A stretch of DNA of 64,000 nucleotides from contig NZ_CP023699.1 of the NCBI RefSeq assembly GCF_008704495.1, positions 4,278,001-4,342,000 on the forward strand. The letters run 5' to 3'. The position numbers and the translations under genes are program-made. Origin of the DNA: Streptomyces kanamyceticus. Lineage in GTDB: Bacteria > Actinomycetota > Actinomycetes > Streptomycetales > Streptomycetaceae. Position 1 is the stretch's first letter. Each line of letters starts with the position of its first letter. The notes beneath the pieces were generated by a model that did not search any database, was not told the origin of the DNA, and saw only the letters and a list, made by a program, of their open reading frames with translations. Shown piece by piece: positions 46,989-55,579 of the stretch.

Positions 46989-47452
46989 GGCTTGCGCCCT
47001 CGCAGGGCACGGAACTTGGGCAGGCCCCACTGGGTGAGCGGCGCCGCGAGCGGGATCAGTACGTAGAAGAGGGAACCGGTGACGAACCCGGTCAGGCCGT
47101 TCAAGAGCGCGTGGGCGAAGACCACGACCGGAATCCCGAAGTCGCGCTGCGGCGAGCGCTCGTACTTCAGGATCAGCCCGATCACGAAGGCCGTGGCGAC
47201 GACGCTCGCGGGTCCAAGGACATAGCGCACGACGAACGCCGTGACGTCATCCGACGCGGCAGCCACGATCATGGCCGCGCAGTACAGGAGCGGAGGTACC
47301 AGCGAGATCACACGCACCACGGCGACGTCCTTGCCGTAGGCCTCCTCCGCCTCCTCCGCCGCCCGCTCCTTCGCCTCACGGCTCCGGTCGAGGGCCGCGA
47401 AGTAGCGCTCGCCGGGCTCACGTCGGCCGCCGTCACCGCTCCCCCGGCTCAC
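46985..47452 (-). CDS. small membrane protein (m4), module IV
   Basis: Protein of 155 aa with four hydrophobic segments (VISLVPPLLYCAAMIVAAAS, VLGPASVVATAFVIGLI and two more), a charged N-terminal helix and a short basic tail. The GTG at 47452 overlaps the T4 stop. No recognised family. By position it could be the immunity protein for T4. Confidence 0.68.
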   Translation of the reverse strand: MSRGSGDGGRREPGERYFAALDRSREAKERAAEEAEEAYGKDVAVVRVISLVPPLLYCAAMIVAAASDDVTAFVVRYVLGPASVVATAFVIGLILKYERSPQRDFGIPVVVFAHALLNGLTGFVTGSLFYVLIPLAAPLTQWGLPKFRALRGRKP

Positions 47453-48693
47453 CAGGTGGACCCGACTTCGGCGGTGTACTCGTTCTTGTAGTTCTGGAAC
47501 GGCTCGAAGTACGGCTTGTCGGTCCATGTGTCGCTGGACCCGGCGAGCTTGCCGCCCAGGTCGATGCCCTGGCCCGCGGCGAAGACCTGCTGGTTGTGGC
47601 GCAGATAGCTCTCGGCGCCCTGGCTGGCCGTGTGGACGGCGTCGTCGCCCGCGTAGGCGGCCCGCGTCTTCATGATGTCCTTGTACGCCACGGCCGCGTC
47701 CTTGTCGCCGCCCGCCCGCAGGATGTCCGCCTTGCTGACCTTGGGCAGCGGCGCCTTGGTGGCCACCTTCTCCGCGCCAGCGCCCGCCTTGGCCGCCAGC
47801 GCGTCGGCCTGCTCGATCGCCTCGCGGGCCGCCCGCTTCTGCGCCTTGGACGCGCCCTTGTTGGCGAGGGTCCGCCCGGCCTGTCCGTACGCCTTGCTCA
47901 TGCCGTTCTTCGCGGCGCTCGTGGCGGCCTTCTTGGCGCCCTGCCCCGCGGCGAGCCGGGTGGCCGCCTGGCCCGCCTTCAGGCCGGACACGGCACCGCG
48001 TCCCAGGCCCATGGTGGCGAGCGCGAACACGTCGAGGGCGACGTCCGCCCAGGAGCCCTGTCCGGCGGCCGCCATCCCCACTCTCGCCACAAGGACCGCG
48101 ATTCCCGCGGCGAGGACCACCCCGATCCCGATGCCGGAGATGAAGATCGCCGCGATGGCGAGGGCGGTGGCGACGTAGCTGGCGATCTCGATGACGACCT
48201 TCAGCCAGCCCGCGTTCTTGTCGATCCAGTCCTTGACGTTGTCCCACCAGCTGTCGGTGAGCGGGTCGTCGTCGATGGCGTTCTCGATCAACGTGGCGTA
48301 GTGGTCGGCCTCGTTGTCGTACTTCTCCTTGGCCTTCTTCAGGTCCTTCTTGGCCTGGTCCTCGTCGCTCTTGGCCAGCTCAAGGGCGTCCCCGGCGGCG
48401 GACTGGGCGCCGCGCAGCTCACCGGCCCAGCCCGAGAGGTGCTTCTTGACGCCCTCGTACCGCTCCGCTGTCTGGTCGAGCTTCTTGCCGAGTTCGGCGG
48501 CGCCCTCGGTCAGCTTGTCCGAGTACTTGCCCTTCAGGCCTTCCTTCTTGGCTATCTTGTGCAGCTTCTCCGCCTGGTCGCGCAGCTTCTTCGCGACGTT
48601 CTTCATGTGCTCGACTTCGTCGTCGATGTCCTTGGGGGACCCGGGCACCGGGTCGCTGTCGGCGAGCGGATGCCAGTCCGTGGGGCGCGCCAT
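47449..48693 (-). CDS. T-family putative T7SS-secreted protein (T4), module IV
   Basis: Protein of 414 aa. N-terminus RPTDWHPLADSDPVPGSPKD, the same opening as in T5, T7 and the RHS toxin. A helical coiled-coil region to about 190 is followed by a hydrophobic hairpin at about 205-265 (VATALAIAAIFISGIGIGVV). A helical tail with AAxxAAKNG repeats and a small C-terminal domain (HTASQGAESYLRHNQQVF, ending YTAEVGSTW) follow. The C-terminal 70 residues could be the effector part; no toxin signature seen. Confidence 0.78.
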   Translation of the reverse strand: MARPTDWHPLADSDPVPGSPKDIDDEVEHMKNVAKKLRDQAEKLHKIAKKEGLKGKYSDKLTEGAAELGKKLDQTAERYEGVKKHLSGWAGELRGAQSAAGDALELAKSDEDQAKKDLKKAKEKYDNEADHYATLIENAIDDDPLTDSWWDNVKDWIDKNAGWLKVVIEIASYVATALAIAAIFISGIGIGVVLAAGIAVLVARVGMAAAGQGSWADVALDVFALATMGLGRGAVSGLKAGQAATRLAAGQGAKKAATSAAKNGMSKAYGQAGRTLANKGASKAQKRAAREAIEQADALAAKAGAGAEKVATKAPLPKVSKADILRAGGDKDAAVAYKDIMKTRAAYAGDDAVHTASQGAESYLRHNQQVFAAGQGIDLGGKLAGSSDTWTDKPYFEPFQNYKNEYTAEVGSTW

Positions 48694-48701
48694 GATGTTC
48701 C

Positions 48702-49016
48702 CTACTTCCCCTTCGCCTTCTCGCGCTTCGCCTTCGCGGCCGAATCCGCCAGGTCCTTGTCGGCCTTCTCGAACGTCTGCCTGGTCGTCTCGACCCAGCC
48801 GCCGATCTTGTCGATCTCCTCGACGAGGCCCTTGCGGTGCCGGTCCCAGTTGTCGACGAACGTGGACATCGCCTTGGCCATGCGGGGCGCCCCCACCACG
48901 GCCCTGAGTTCCTTCTTCCAGTCGTCGATGCCCTCGAACTCGCCCTTGATGAAGTGGAGTTGCTTCTCCGTCGTCTTGAGCAGCGTGATGTCGACCGACA
49001 GGTCCGGAGTGCCCAC
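48702..49016 (-). CDS. WXG100-like protein (W4), module IV
   Basis: Helical protein of 104 aa, nine bases upstream of T4. Turn region STFVDNWDRHRKGLVEEI; C-terminal motif FEKADKDLADSA; Lys-rich tail ending REKAKGK. GTG start at 49016. Confidence 0.8.
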   Translation of the reverse strand: MGTPDLSVDITLLKTTEKQLHFIKGEFEGIDDWKKELRAVVGAPRMAKAMSTFVDNWDRHRKGLVEEIDKIGGWVETTRQTFEKADKDLADSAAKAKREKAKGK

Positions 49017-49046
49017 GCGATTCCCCCTTCTCGCTTCGTTCTGTTC

Positions 49047-50426
49047 TTAGCCGCACGCGGGGCGGTCGAGCAGGAACCTGCCGCGCTGTTGATGGATCAC
49101 ATACGGAATTGCTTGCAGGAGCGTCGCGAGAACCCCCATGAGCACCGCCGTCCACGCGGCGGCGGGGTGCGTGTCCATGAGCCGGACCCCGTGCACGACC
49201 GAGAAGCAGGAGCCGACGGCCATGACCGCCGTGGAGGAGACGCCGACCAGGGTGCGGGGGAAGCGGGACACCGCCCGCGCCGCCCGCCCGGACGTGGGGA
49301 GCAGGCGCAGACCGAGGGCCGGTCCCTTGGGCCAGGCCGCCTGCCCCGTCACCCGTCGTTCGGTCACCGGCAGGGCCAGGGCGCCCCGGAGCGCCGCCCA
49401 TCCGTCGCGCCCGCCGTCGCCGCCGAACCACTGGCGCCAGGGCAGTACGACTCTGATCTGGCCGTCGGGGCCGCGCAGTTCGACCCCCACGGGCTCACCC
49501 GACCGCACGCGTACGAGCACCAGCGCGGTCACGGCGTGCGGCCCCCGGCGGGCAAGGCGGTGCTCCTGCCCGGAGATGTCCTTGAGGACCAGGTCGTGGC
49601 GCTCGACGCGGAGCTCGGTGTCGCGGCAGAACCTGACCGTGGCGCGCGTGCCGGAGGTGGGGCGCGGAGTGATCCGGGCCGATGCGGCGGGGGCGGTGTG
49701 GCGCCGCAGCCGCAGGCGGGTCCAGGCGCGCAGCGCGAGGCGGGCCGCCGGGGCGGTCAGGGCCGCGCCCGCCGACACCAGGACGAGCCACGGCGCGGCG
49801 GCGTCGGAGAACAGGAGCGCGGTGAAGGTGGCGCCCCAGACGGCGGCGGCGCCGCCGCGCGTCAGCCAGTACCAGGCGGGGAAGACGCCGCCCGGCGCCA
49901 GCGAGACAACGCGCTGGCGGGTGCGCCGGTCGACGAGCGGGTCGTCCGCGTCCCGCACGGTGTGCAGCGGAATACCGGCGGCCGCCAGCAGGCCCGCCAC
50001 TCCGGTACGGCTGAGGAGCTGCTCCCCGTGTACGTAGCGCTGCGGCAGCTGATCGGCCTCGGGCAGCCAGTCGTCGAGACGCACACGCCCGATCAACAGG
50101 CCCTTACTGTCCTGCAGTTGGAGCTCGCCCCAGGTGCCGGGGAGCGGCGGCCCCATGCGCTCCGCGTCCGGTCCCCCCACATCGACGAAGACGGCCCGGC
50201 TGATCCCCTCGCCCCCGACCGGCAGCCGCCGCGTGCCGGAGCGGGTGCGCAGCACCAGGTCGCCGCCGTCGACGAAGAGCCGCGCGCGACGGCTCAGCTC
50301 CACGCCGGGGCCGGGCTGGGCGCGGGGCCTGAGGGCGGGCTCGGGCGGGACCGGGGCATCCGCCACGGGATCCGCTACGGGATCCGCCACAGGATCCTCC
50401 ACGGCATCGGGCGCGTCGTGGCTCAT
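49047..50426 (-). CDS. membrane protein (M4), first gene of module IV
   Basis: Protein of 459 aa. The N-terminus is Pro/Val/Asp-rich with VADP repeats, followed by a strand-rich soluble domain. A membrane pair at about 190-235 and another at about 390-440 bracket a second soluble domain (VRFCRDTELRVERHDLVLKD). Two similar soluble halves each next to a membrane pair suggest an internal duplication. It is not a known T7SS core component. Confidence 0.68.
   Translation of the reverse strand: MSHDAPDAVEDPVADPVADPVADAPVPPEPALRPRAQPGPGVELSRRARLFVDGGDLVLRTRSGTRRLPVGGEGISRAVFVDVGGPDAERMGPPLPGTWGELQLQDSKGLLIGRVRLDDWLPEADQLPQRYVHGEQLLSRTGVAGLLAAAGIPLHTVRDADDPLVDRRTRQRVVSLAPGGVFPAWYWLTRGGAAAVWGATFTALLFSDAAAPWLVLVSAGAALTAPAARLALRAWTRLRLRRHTAPAASARITPRPTSGTRATVRFCRDTELRVERHDLVLKDISGQEHRLARRGPHAVTALVLVRVRSGEPVGVELRGPDGQIRVVLPWRQWFGGDGGRDGWAALRGALALPVTERRVTGQAAWPKGPALGLRLLPTSGRAARAVSRFPRTLVGVSSTAVMAVGSCFSVVHGVRLMDTHPAAAWTAVLMGVLATLLQAIPYVIHQQRGRFLLDRPACG
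50355..50402. repeat. four imperfect 12-base tandem repeats in the M4 gene
   Basis: Units close to GGGATCCGCCAC occur four times and encode repeated Val-Ala-Asp-Pro in the M4 N-terminus. Confidence 0.85.
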
Positions 50427-50548
50427 GCCGTGTGCACCGCCGCTCCCATCGCCCCACCCATCGCTCTACTACACCTATGTAGAGCGAAGTTATCATCGCA
50501 AGTGGACCTCGCCCCGGCAGCTACGTCCACCGGGAACCCGTCACGCCC

Positions 50549-50665
50549 GTCGCGTCACGACACGATGACAGTCCGGCGAGATGGCATGACATATCCCGTT
50601 ATCAAACCTGGCGGAACTGTCAACCCCCCAGCTAGCGTCACCCCGTTGGAGACACCCCTCGCCCC
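50549..50665 (+). promoter_or_regulatory. shared module-leader element, copy ahead of L5
   Basis: Related to the regions ahead of L6 and W7. Common blocks are CGCGTCACGACAC near the start, a central CCCG-TTATC stretch, CCTGGCGG, and TTGGAGACACCCCTCGC at the end. It contains the inverted repeat GTCACGACACGATGAC at 50554-50569 (GTCA/TGAC arms), 126 bases before the GTG of L5. Confidence 0.7.
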
Positions 50666-50679
50666 ACCGGGAGCCGACT

Positions 50680-51363
50680 GTGAACCGCCGCACTACGCGC
50701 ACCATGCCTGTCACCGCCGCGCTCGCCGTGACCGGGGCCCTGCTCCTGACGGCCTGCGGCGGCTCCGACGGCGACGAATCCAAGGACAGCGACAAGATCG
50801 CGGGAGCCGAGCAGGGCGCGGATAAGCCGGAGAAGTCGGCGGATCCCTCCGGGGCACCGGCGGAGGACAAGCCGGACGGCGTCGACCTGACCCTGCCGAA
50901 GAGCATGAATCTGGTCTTCGACTGGAACAAGCCGAAGGACAAGAACGAAGCGGCCGCGATGAGTGACGCCGCCAACTTCTTCCGGGCCATCTACCGAGGC
51001 GTGGACAAGCGCACGACCGACGACGCGGCCGTGACCGCCTACTCCACTGCCGACGGGCTCCGCTACGCGAAGGTCCAGATCAAGGAGTGGATCGACGGCG
51101 GCTGGACCGCCACAGGCACCCTGCGCCACTACCAGGCCAGCACGCGGTCGTCCGCGAACGGCAAGTCGGTGGAGGTCTCGTTCTGTGCGGACTCGAGCAA
51201 GTTCTATGGCAAAGAGATCAAGTCGGGGAAGGTCCTGAAGACCGAGGGCAGCATCAAGGACTTCGACCACTACAAGATCATCATGGTCAAGTACCCCACA
51301 GGTAAAGGCCTGTGGCAGGCGTCCAAGGTGTTCGTCGAGACGAAGGCGGAGAAGTGCCGGTGA
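50680..51363 (+). CDS. L-family lipoprotein (L5), module V
   Basis: Lipoprotein of 227 aa with lipobox LLTAC, an acidic linker and the L domain: LPKSMNLVFDW, YAKVQIKEWIDGGWTATGT, SFCADSSKFYGKEIKSGK and GLWQASKVFVETKAEKCR. Close relative of L1. Two conserved Cys, the second next to the C-terminus. GGGAG precedes the GTG. First gene of module V, downstream of the shared leader element. Confidence 0.83.
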   Translation: MNRRTTRTMPVTAALAVTGALLLTACGGSDGDESKDSDKIAGAEQGADKPEKSADPSGAPAEDKPDGVDLTLPKSMNLVFDWNKPKDKNEAAAMSDAANFFRAIYRGVDKRTTDDAAVTAYSTADGLRYAKVQIKEWIDGGWTATGTLRHYQASTRSSANGKSVEVSFCADSSKFYGKEIKSGKVLKTEGSIKDFDHYKIIMVKYPTGKGLWQASKVFVETKAEKCR

Positions 51364-52445
51364 ACAGATCGCGACGTACTGCCCCCAGAGCCACCATCAC
51401 AGCCCTGACACTCGCCGTCAGCGTTCTCGTCCTCGCGGGGCCCGCCTACGCGGGGAAGCCCGTGGGTTCGGACAAGGGCGCCAGCACGGACACGGAAGGC
51501 GGCGGCGACGGGACCGGCATCTACGCCGCCGCCCAGGTCAAATACACCGGCGCCGTCAGCAAGCCCGGCAGCCCGGGCAACGTCACCTCCTCCGACGTCA
51601 CCTGGGACCCGCCGCCCTGCTGGTACGCCCCGTACCTCGGCGCCAAGGACTTCAAGAAGGAGATGTCCGGGAACCTCAAGGACGCCATGGGCAAGCCCGG
51701 CATGGGCGGTCACGCGGGCGCCGCGCTCTCCGAGACGCAGCGGCACTACGAGGACGACTACGGCTGGGCGGACACCCCCGGTTACAAGGACTACAACGTC
51801 GACAAGGACGGCAAGGGGATGTTCTGGGCCGGGGTCGAGAACCCCGAAGAGCCCGACTACCTCAAGCGCAAGTCCTGCACGGACCTGCCGTTCTGGGTCG
51901 ACAACGGCGAGAAGCCGCCGGCCCGGTACGAGGAGGCCATCACGCCCGAGATGCTCGCCGCCCTCGCCTACCAGCACATGCAACTGCCCGACACCAAGGT
52001 GTCCCTCGCGCCCGACGGCACCACCAAGGTGAACCTGCCCACCTGGGCCTGGCTCGACAAGGCAGTCTTCGACGACGTCGAGGCGACGGCCGCGATCAAC
52101 GTGCCCGGGTTCGAACTCCACGCGACGACGACCGCCAAGCCCAAGTCCCTCACCCTCAAGCCGGGCACCGGCGACGCCACCCTGATCCCCGCGAGCGGCG
52201 AATGCCCCATCGTCGACGGCAAGATCGGCGAGCCGTACGCCAAGGGCAAGTCCAAGGAGACCCCGCCCTGCGGCATCGTCTACGGCCGCTCGTCCGGCGG
52301 CGAGACCTTCCCCCTCAAGGCCGCCCTCACCTGGGAGATCAGCTGGACGGGCACGGGCCAGGCGGGCGCGCAGCCGATGCCCGACGGGACGATCGAGGTC
52401 ACTCAGGACATCGCGGTCGAGGAAGTGCAGTCGATCAACCGATAG
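51360..52445 (+). CDS. S-family secreted four-cysteine protein (S5), module V
   Basis: Exported protein of 361 aa with a signal peptide ending near AYA. Family motifs: PPPCWYAP, YKDYNVDKDGKGMFW, VNLPTWAWLDK, TTTAKPKSLTLKPGT, PPCGIVYGR and the end VEEVQSINR. It is coupled to L5 by a GTGA overlap. Strand-rich and without a membrane anchor. Function unknown; probably acts outside the cell together with L5. Confidence 0.82.
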   Translation: MNRSRRTAPRATITALTLAVSVLVLAGPAYAGKPVGSDKGASTDTEGGGDGTGIYAAAQVKYTGAVSKPGSPGNVTSSDVTWDPPPCWYAPYLGAKDFKKEMSGNLKDAMGKPGMGGHAGAALSETQRHYEDDYGWADTPGYKDYNVDKDGKGMFWAGVENPEEPDYLKRKSCTDLPFWVDNGEKPPARYEEAITPEMLAALAYQHMQLPDTKVSLAPDGTTKVNLPTWAWLDKAVFDDVEATAAINVPGFELHATTTAKPKSLTLKPGTGDATLIPASGECPIVDGKIGEPYAKGKSKETPPCGIVYGRSSGGETFPLKAALTWEISWTGTGQAGAQPMPDGTIEVTQDIAVEEVQSINR

Positions 52446-52465
52446 CAGAACATGCTCAGTTGGGT

Positions 52466-52517
52466 GCGCCCTTCACTATCGAACCTGTCGAAAGTAAGGG
52501 CGCGCCCCTCACTATCG
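52466..52517. repeat. 36-base-spaced direct repeat ahead of W5
   Basis: GCGCCCTTCACTATCG at 52466-52481 and GCGCCCCTCACTATCG at 52502-52517 differ at one base. A perfect palindrome CACTAGTG follows at 52519-52526. The 141-base gap holding them separates S5 from W5, so W5-T5 may have its own regulated promoter. Confidence 0.6.
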
Positions 52518-52586
52518 TCACTAGTGGCACCCCAGGCCCCCTGGATACGTTCGTCCGGGTTCAAGTCGAGGCGGGGGGGCCGAGAT

Positions 52587-52901
52587 ATGGGTGACAGACT
52601 CAGAGCGGATCTGGACCTCATCAAGGATTGCTCGGATGCGCTGTACGGCATCCACCGAGAGTTCAAGGAGCACGGAGACCCCTCCGACGGCTATGAGAAG
52701 GCCCTCGGCAGCGAGAAGCTCCGCGACATCTTCGACGACTTCTCCGGCACGTGGAAGAAGACGCGCAAGAAGCTGATGAAGGACATCGAGAACCTCGCCA
52801 AGTACACGGCGGAAGCCGCCAAGACGTACGACGACGTGGACCATGCCCTCGCCGAGGCCCTCAGGGACGCGAAGAAGAGCGCCAAGAAGGGGAAGAAGTG
52901 A
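52587..52901 (+). CDS. WXG100-like protein (W5), module V
   Basis: Helical protein of 104 aa. Turn region DDFSGTWKKTRKKLMKDI; export-type motif YDDVD (YxxxD) in KTYDDVDHALAEAL; Lys-rich tail KKSAKKGKK. It matches W6 closely. The ATG at 52587 starts MGDRLRADLDL; the open frame upstream is non-family sequence. Confidence 0.85.
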   Translation: MGDRLRADLDLIKDCSDALYGIHREFKEHGDPSDGYEKALGSEKLRDIFDDFSGTWKKTRKKLMKDIENLAKYTAEAAKTYDDVDHALAEALRDAKKSAKKGKK

Positions 52902-54214
52902 GCGCGCGGCCGACCGACTGGGAACCGCTCTTCGACTCGGATCCGATACCGGGCGATCCGCACGAAGTGGCCGCGCTCGGCAAGAAGTTGCGCCGGATGG
53001 CCGACGAGATCGACAAGCAGGCCAGGAACATCAAGGCGCTCGCGTCCGTCGAGAACTGGGACAGCGAGGCCGGGCGCGCCTTCCACGAGACGGCGGGCGA
53101 CACCTCCAAGCGCCTGCGGGACGCGTACGACCGCTATGACGAGGCAGCCCTCGCGATCGGCACCAAGGTGAACGAGGGCGGCGGCGAGTCCAAGGAGTAC
53201 GCCAGCGAGCTGCACCGCGCGCAGCGCATGGCGGACAAGGCGCTGGCCGACTTCCGGGCCATGGAGCCCGAACACAAGGCCACGCAGGCCGCGTTGGGCA
53301 AGACCGACGGCACGGTGCCGTCATCGGCGGAGGACAGCGTCGAGCGCTCGAAGCAGCGCAAGAAGCTCGACGAGTCCACGAAGGTGATGGCCGGGCACCG
53401 GCAGACGATCATGCAGGCCCAGGAGATCCGTGACGACGCGGCGAGCGCCGCCGCCAAGAAGATCAAGCGGATCATCCATCACGACGAGGTCCGTGACCCC
53501 GGCGGATTCATGAACTGGATCGCGGACCACGCCGACTGGTTCACCGCGGCGGCCACGATCCTGGCGGTGGTGGCCCTGGTGGCGGCGGTCGTCCTGACGG
53601 GCGGTATCGCCGCGATCATCGTGGGCGTGGCCGCCGCGCTGAGCGCCACGGCGCTGACGGGCCGGTTGTACGACGTCTTCGCCAGGGGCGGGAAGTTCGA
53701 CTGGGTGAAGATCACCATCGACGTGCTCGGCATCGTCCCCGGCGTCGGCTTGCTCAAGGGCCTCGCGGTGGGCGCCAAGGGCGTCACCCGGCTCGCCGCC
53801 GCCAGGGAGGTCGCCTGGGGCATGTTCACCAACGGCATCGCGGTGAAGAGCATCAACAGCGGCGTGGGCCTCGCGTCGAAGCTGCTGAGCGGGAAGCTGG
53901 CGGCGAAGGTGCCAGGCTTGAGCAAGATCGGTTCCAAGCTCCCCGGCGCCGGCTTCCTGCCGGAGAACGTGACGCGCTTCATCAAGGGCGCCGCGCTGGC
54001 GAACCTCGGCGTGCAGTCGGCGATCAAGCTGAACCGGGCGCTGCCCGACCAGAGCGACCAGGCGCCCAAGCACGCCACCCCCGACCCCAGTCCGGGGCCG
54101 AGCCCGAAGCCGGGCCCGAGTACGCCACCGTCCACCCCGGACCGCCCGTCGCCCTCCCCGCGGCCGAGTCCGACGTCCGCGCCGTTCCACGGCGCGCTCG
54201 CACCCGCAGGGTAA
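52898..54214 (+). CDS. T-family putative T7SS-secreted protein (T5), module V
   Basis: Protein of 438 aa. Opening RPTDWEPLFDSDPIPGDPHE, a helical region with WDSEAGRAFHETAGDTSKRL, then HHDEVRDPGGFMNWIADHAD. A hydrophobic hairpin lies at about 220-260, followed by an amphipathic KGLAVGAKGVTRLAAARE region. A tail of about 60 residues is rich in Pro/Ser/Gly and ends PFHGALAPAG. Close to T6 throughout, including the tail. GTGA overlap with W5. No enzyme signature in the C-terminus. Confidence 0.82.
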   Translation: MSARPTDWEPLFDSDPIPGDPHEVAALGKKLRRMADEIDKQARNIKALASVENWDSEAGRAFHETAGDTSKRLRDAYDRYDEAALAIGTKVNEGGGESKEYASELHRAQRMADKALADFRAMEPEHKATQAALGKTDGTVPSSAEDSVERSKQRKKLDESTKVMAGHRQTIMQAQEIRDDAASAAAKKIKRIIHHDEVRDPGGFMNWIADHADWFTAAATILAVVALVAAVVLTGGIAAIIVGVAAALSATALTGRLYDVFARGGKFDWVKITIDVLGIVPGVGLLKGLAVGAKGVTRLAAAREVAWGMFTNGIAVKSINSGVGLASKLLSGKLAAKVPGLSKIGSKLPGAGFLPENVTRFIKGAALANLGVQSAIKLNRALPDQSDQAPKHATPDPSPGPSPKPGPSTPPSTPDRPSPSPRPSPTSAPFHGALAPAG

Positions 54215-54223
54215 GGAGGAGCC

Positions 54224-54823
54224 ATGCCAGGCCCCACGTCGCGCCGTGACTTCCAGGCGCTCCAGAACGGACAGTTCGTCGACGACGGCGGCCAGACGCA
54301 CGATCTGGTCCCCGCCTCCGTCATCGCCTCCGTCCCCGCAGCCAAGGAGGCGGCCGAGCGGTACGGGCGGGAGGTGCGGTTCGACTTCCTCGACGACCGT
54401 GCCGTACTCGCGATGCTGTACCGCCGCAGTCAGGACACGGCGAAGGCGGGCGTCCTCGGCTGTCTCTTCGCCCTGCCGCTGTTCGTCTTCGGGGCGGGCG
54501 CCTGGCCGTTCTGGGACCTGGTCGCCGTCGAGAAGCCGCGCTCGTTCCAGATCGCGTTCCTGGTAGCGGACGCCGTGATCGTCGTCGGTCTGCTCGTCGC
54601 GCTCTACCTGCTGCGGCGGCGCAGCCTGCTCGACGAGACCAACCGCAACATGCGGTGCCGTGCGCGGCTCTACCGCAAGATCGCCGTCATCGCGCGCAAC
54701 GGCGGGGCCGACGTCCCCTTGCTCTACCCGCACTACGGCATGTACATCACCTCGCGGAAGTTCTTCCCCGAAGCGCCCGAACACCCCGTCCCGGTCCTCC
54801 CGGAAGGCAACGGCCTCACGTGA
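54224..54823 (+). CDS. membrane protein (M5a), module V
   Basis: Protein of 199 aa: N-terminal soluble part with LVPASVIASVPAAKEAAERY and VRFDFLDDRAVLAMLYRR, two hydrophobic segments (about 80-100 and 110-130), then a basic cytoplasmic tail with YRKIAVIARNGGADVPLLYP. Paralog of M5b 0.8 kb downstream. AAGGAGGA precedes the ATG. Confidence 0.72.
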   Translation: MPGPTSRRDFQALQNGQFVDDGGQTHDLVPASVIASVPAAKEAAERYGREVRFDFLDDRAVLAMLYRRSQDTAKAGVLGCLFALPLFVFGAGAWPFWDLVAVEKPRSFQIAFLVADAVIVVGLLVALYLLRRRSLLDETNRNMRCRARLYRKIAVIARNGGADVPLLYPHYGMYITSRKFFPEAPEHPVPVLPEGNGLT

Positions 54824-55530
54824 CCGCCCCCACCGAACTGCCGGACCGCCTCGAATTCATCCCCACCGGGCCCGCCCCCGGCGCGAACACGGCCACGGTC
54901 CGCTCCGACACCATTCACGTCCGCTGGGTGATGCCGGAGATCTTCCACGACATCCCGCTGCACGAGGACGACGAGGACGAGGCGGTGCGGCTCCTGGAGG
55001 AGCTGGCCGAGAAGGCGCTGCCCGGGGCCGAGCCCGAGGACTGCCTCAAACTGGCGGTCGTCATCGCGCTCGGCATGGACGACCTGCTCGCCGACGGGGC
55101 CGAGTTCGCGGCCGTCTGCGTGGCGGCGATCGGCGAGGAACCGTGCACCGCCACGGTCTTCACCTCCCTCACCGACAGCCCCGAGACGGAGGACGGCGAC
55201 GCCGTCGCGGCGATCGCCGCCGGCCTGCGCGGGCTGCGCGCGGGCGAGGTCACCGAGATCCAGCTCCCGTGCGGCCCCGCCGTCTCCTGCATCGGCACCC
55301 GCGAGGACCGGATCAGCGGCCAACTGACGGAATCCGGCGCGGATTTACCGGTCCCCACGTCGTACGTCCGCGTGTACCTCCCGCTGCCGAACCTGACCAC
55401 GGTCGTGCTGGAGATGAGCACGCCCACACCGGTCGGCTGGGACACGTTCTGCACGGTCTTCGGGAACGTGGTGAGCAGCATCCGCCTGTTCCACGCGGAC
55501 GGCACCCCGCTGGTCATCGAGCCGGAGTGA
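54820..55530 (+). CDS. P-family soluble protein (P5), module V
   Basis: Protein of 236 aa without signal peptide, closely related to P6a: IHVRWVMPEIFHDIPL, a helical acidic segment, VTEIQLPCGPAVSC, VVLEMSTPTPVGWDTF and a C-terminal VVSSIRLFHADG. GTGA overlap with M5a. It contains one TTA leucine codon (55345-55347), the rare codon read by the bldA tRNA in Streptomyces, so its translation may be tied to development. Confidence 0.74.
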   Translation: MTAPTELPDRLEFIPTGPAPGANTATVRSDTIHVRWVMPEIFHDIPLHEDDEDEAVRLLEELAEKALPGAEPEDCLKLAVVIALGMDDLLADGAEFAAVCVAAIGEEPCTATVFTSLTDSPETEDGDAVAAIAAGLRGLRAGEVTEIQLPCGPAVSCIGTREDRISGQLTESGADLPVPTSYVRVYLPLPNLTTVVLEMSTPTPVGWDTFCTVFGNVVSSIRLFHADGTPLVIEPE

Positions 55531-55579
55531 CCGGTGTGAAACGGGTGTGCGACCGCCGGGGAGTCATTACGGTGGCCCC

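Noticed and set aside
49047..50426. M4 as a T7SS core component (EccE/EccB-like)
   Set aside because: It has two pairs of membrane segments and soluble domains, but no recognisable Ecc signature; no EccC-type ATPase or EccD-type channel was seen anywhere in the window.
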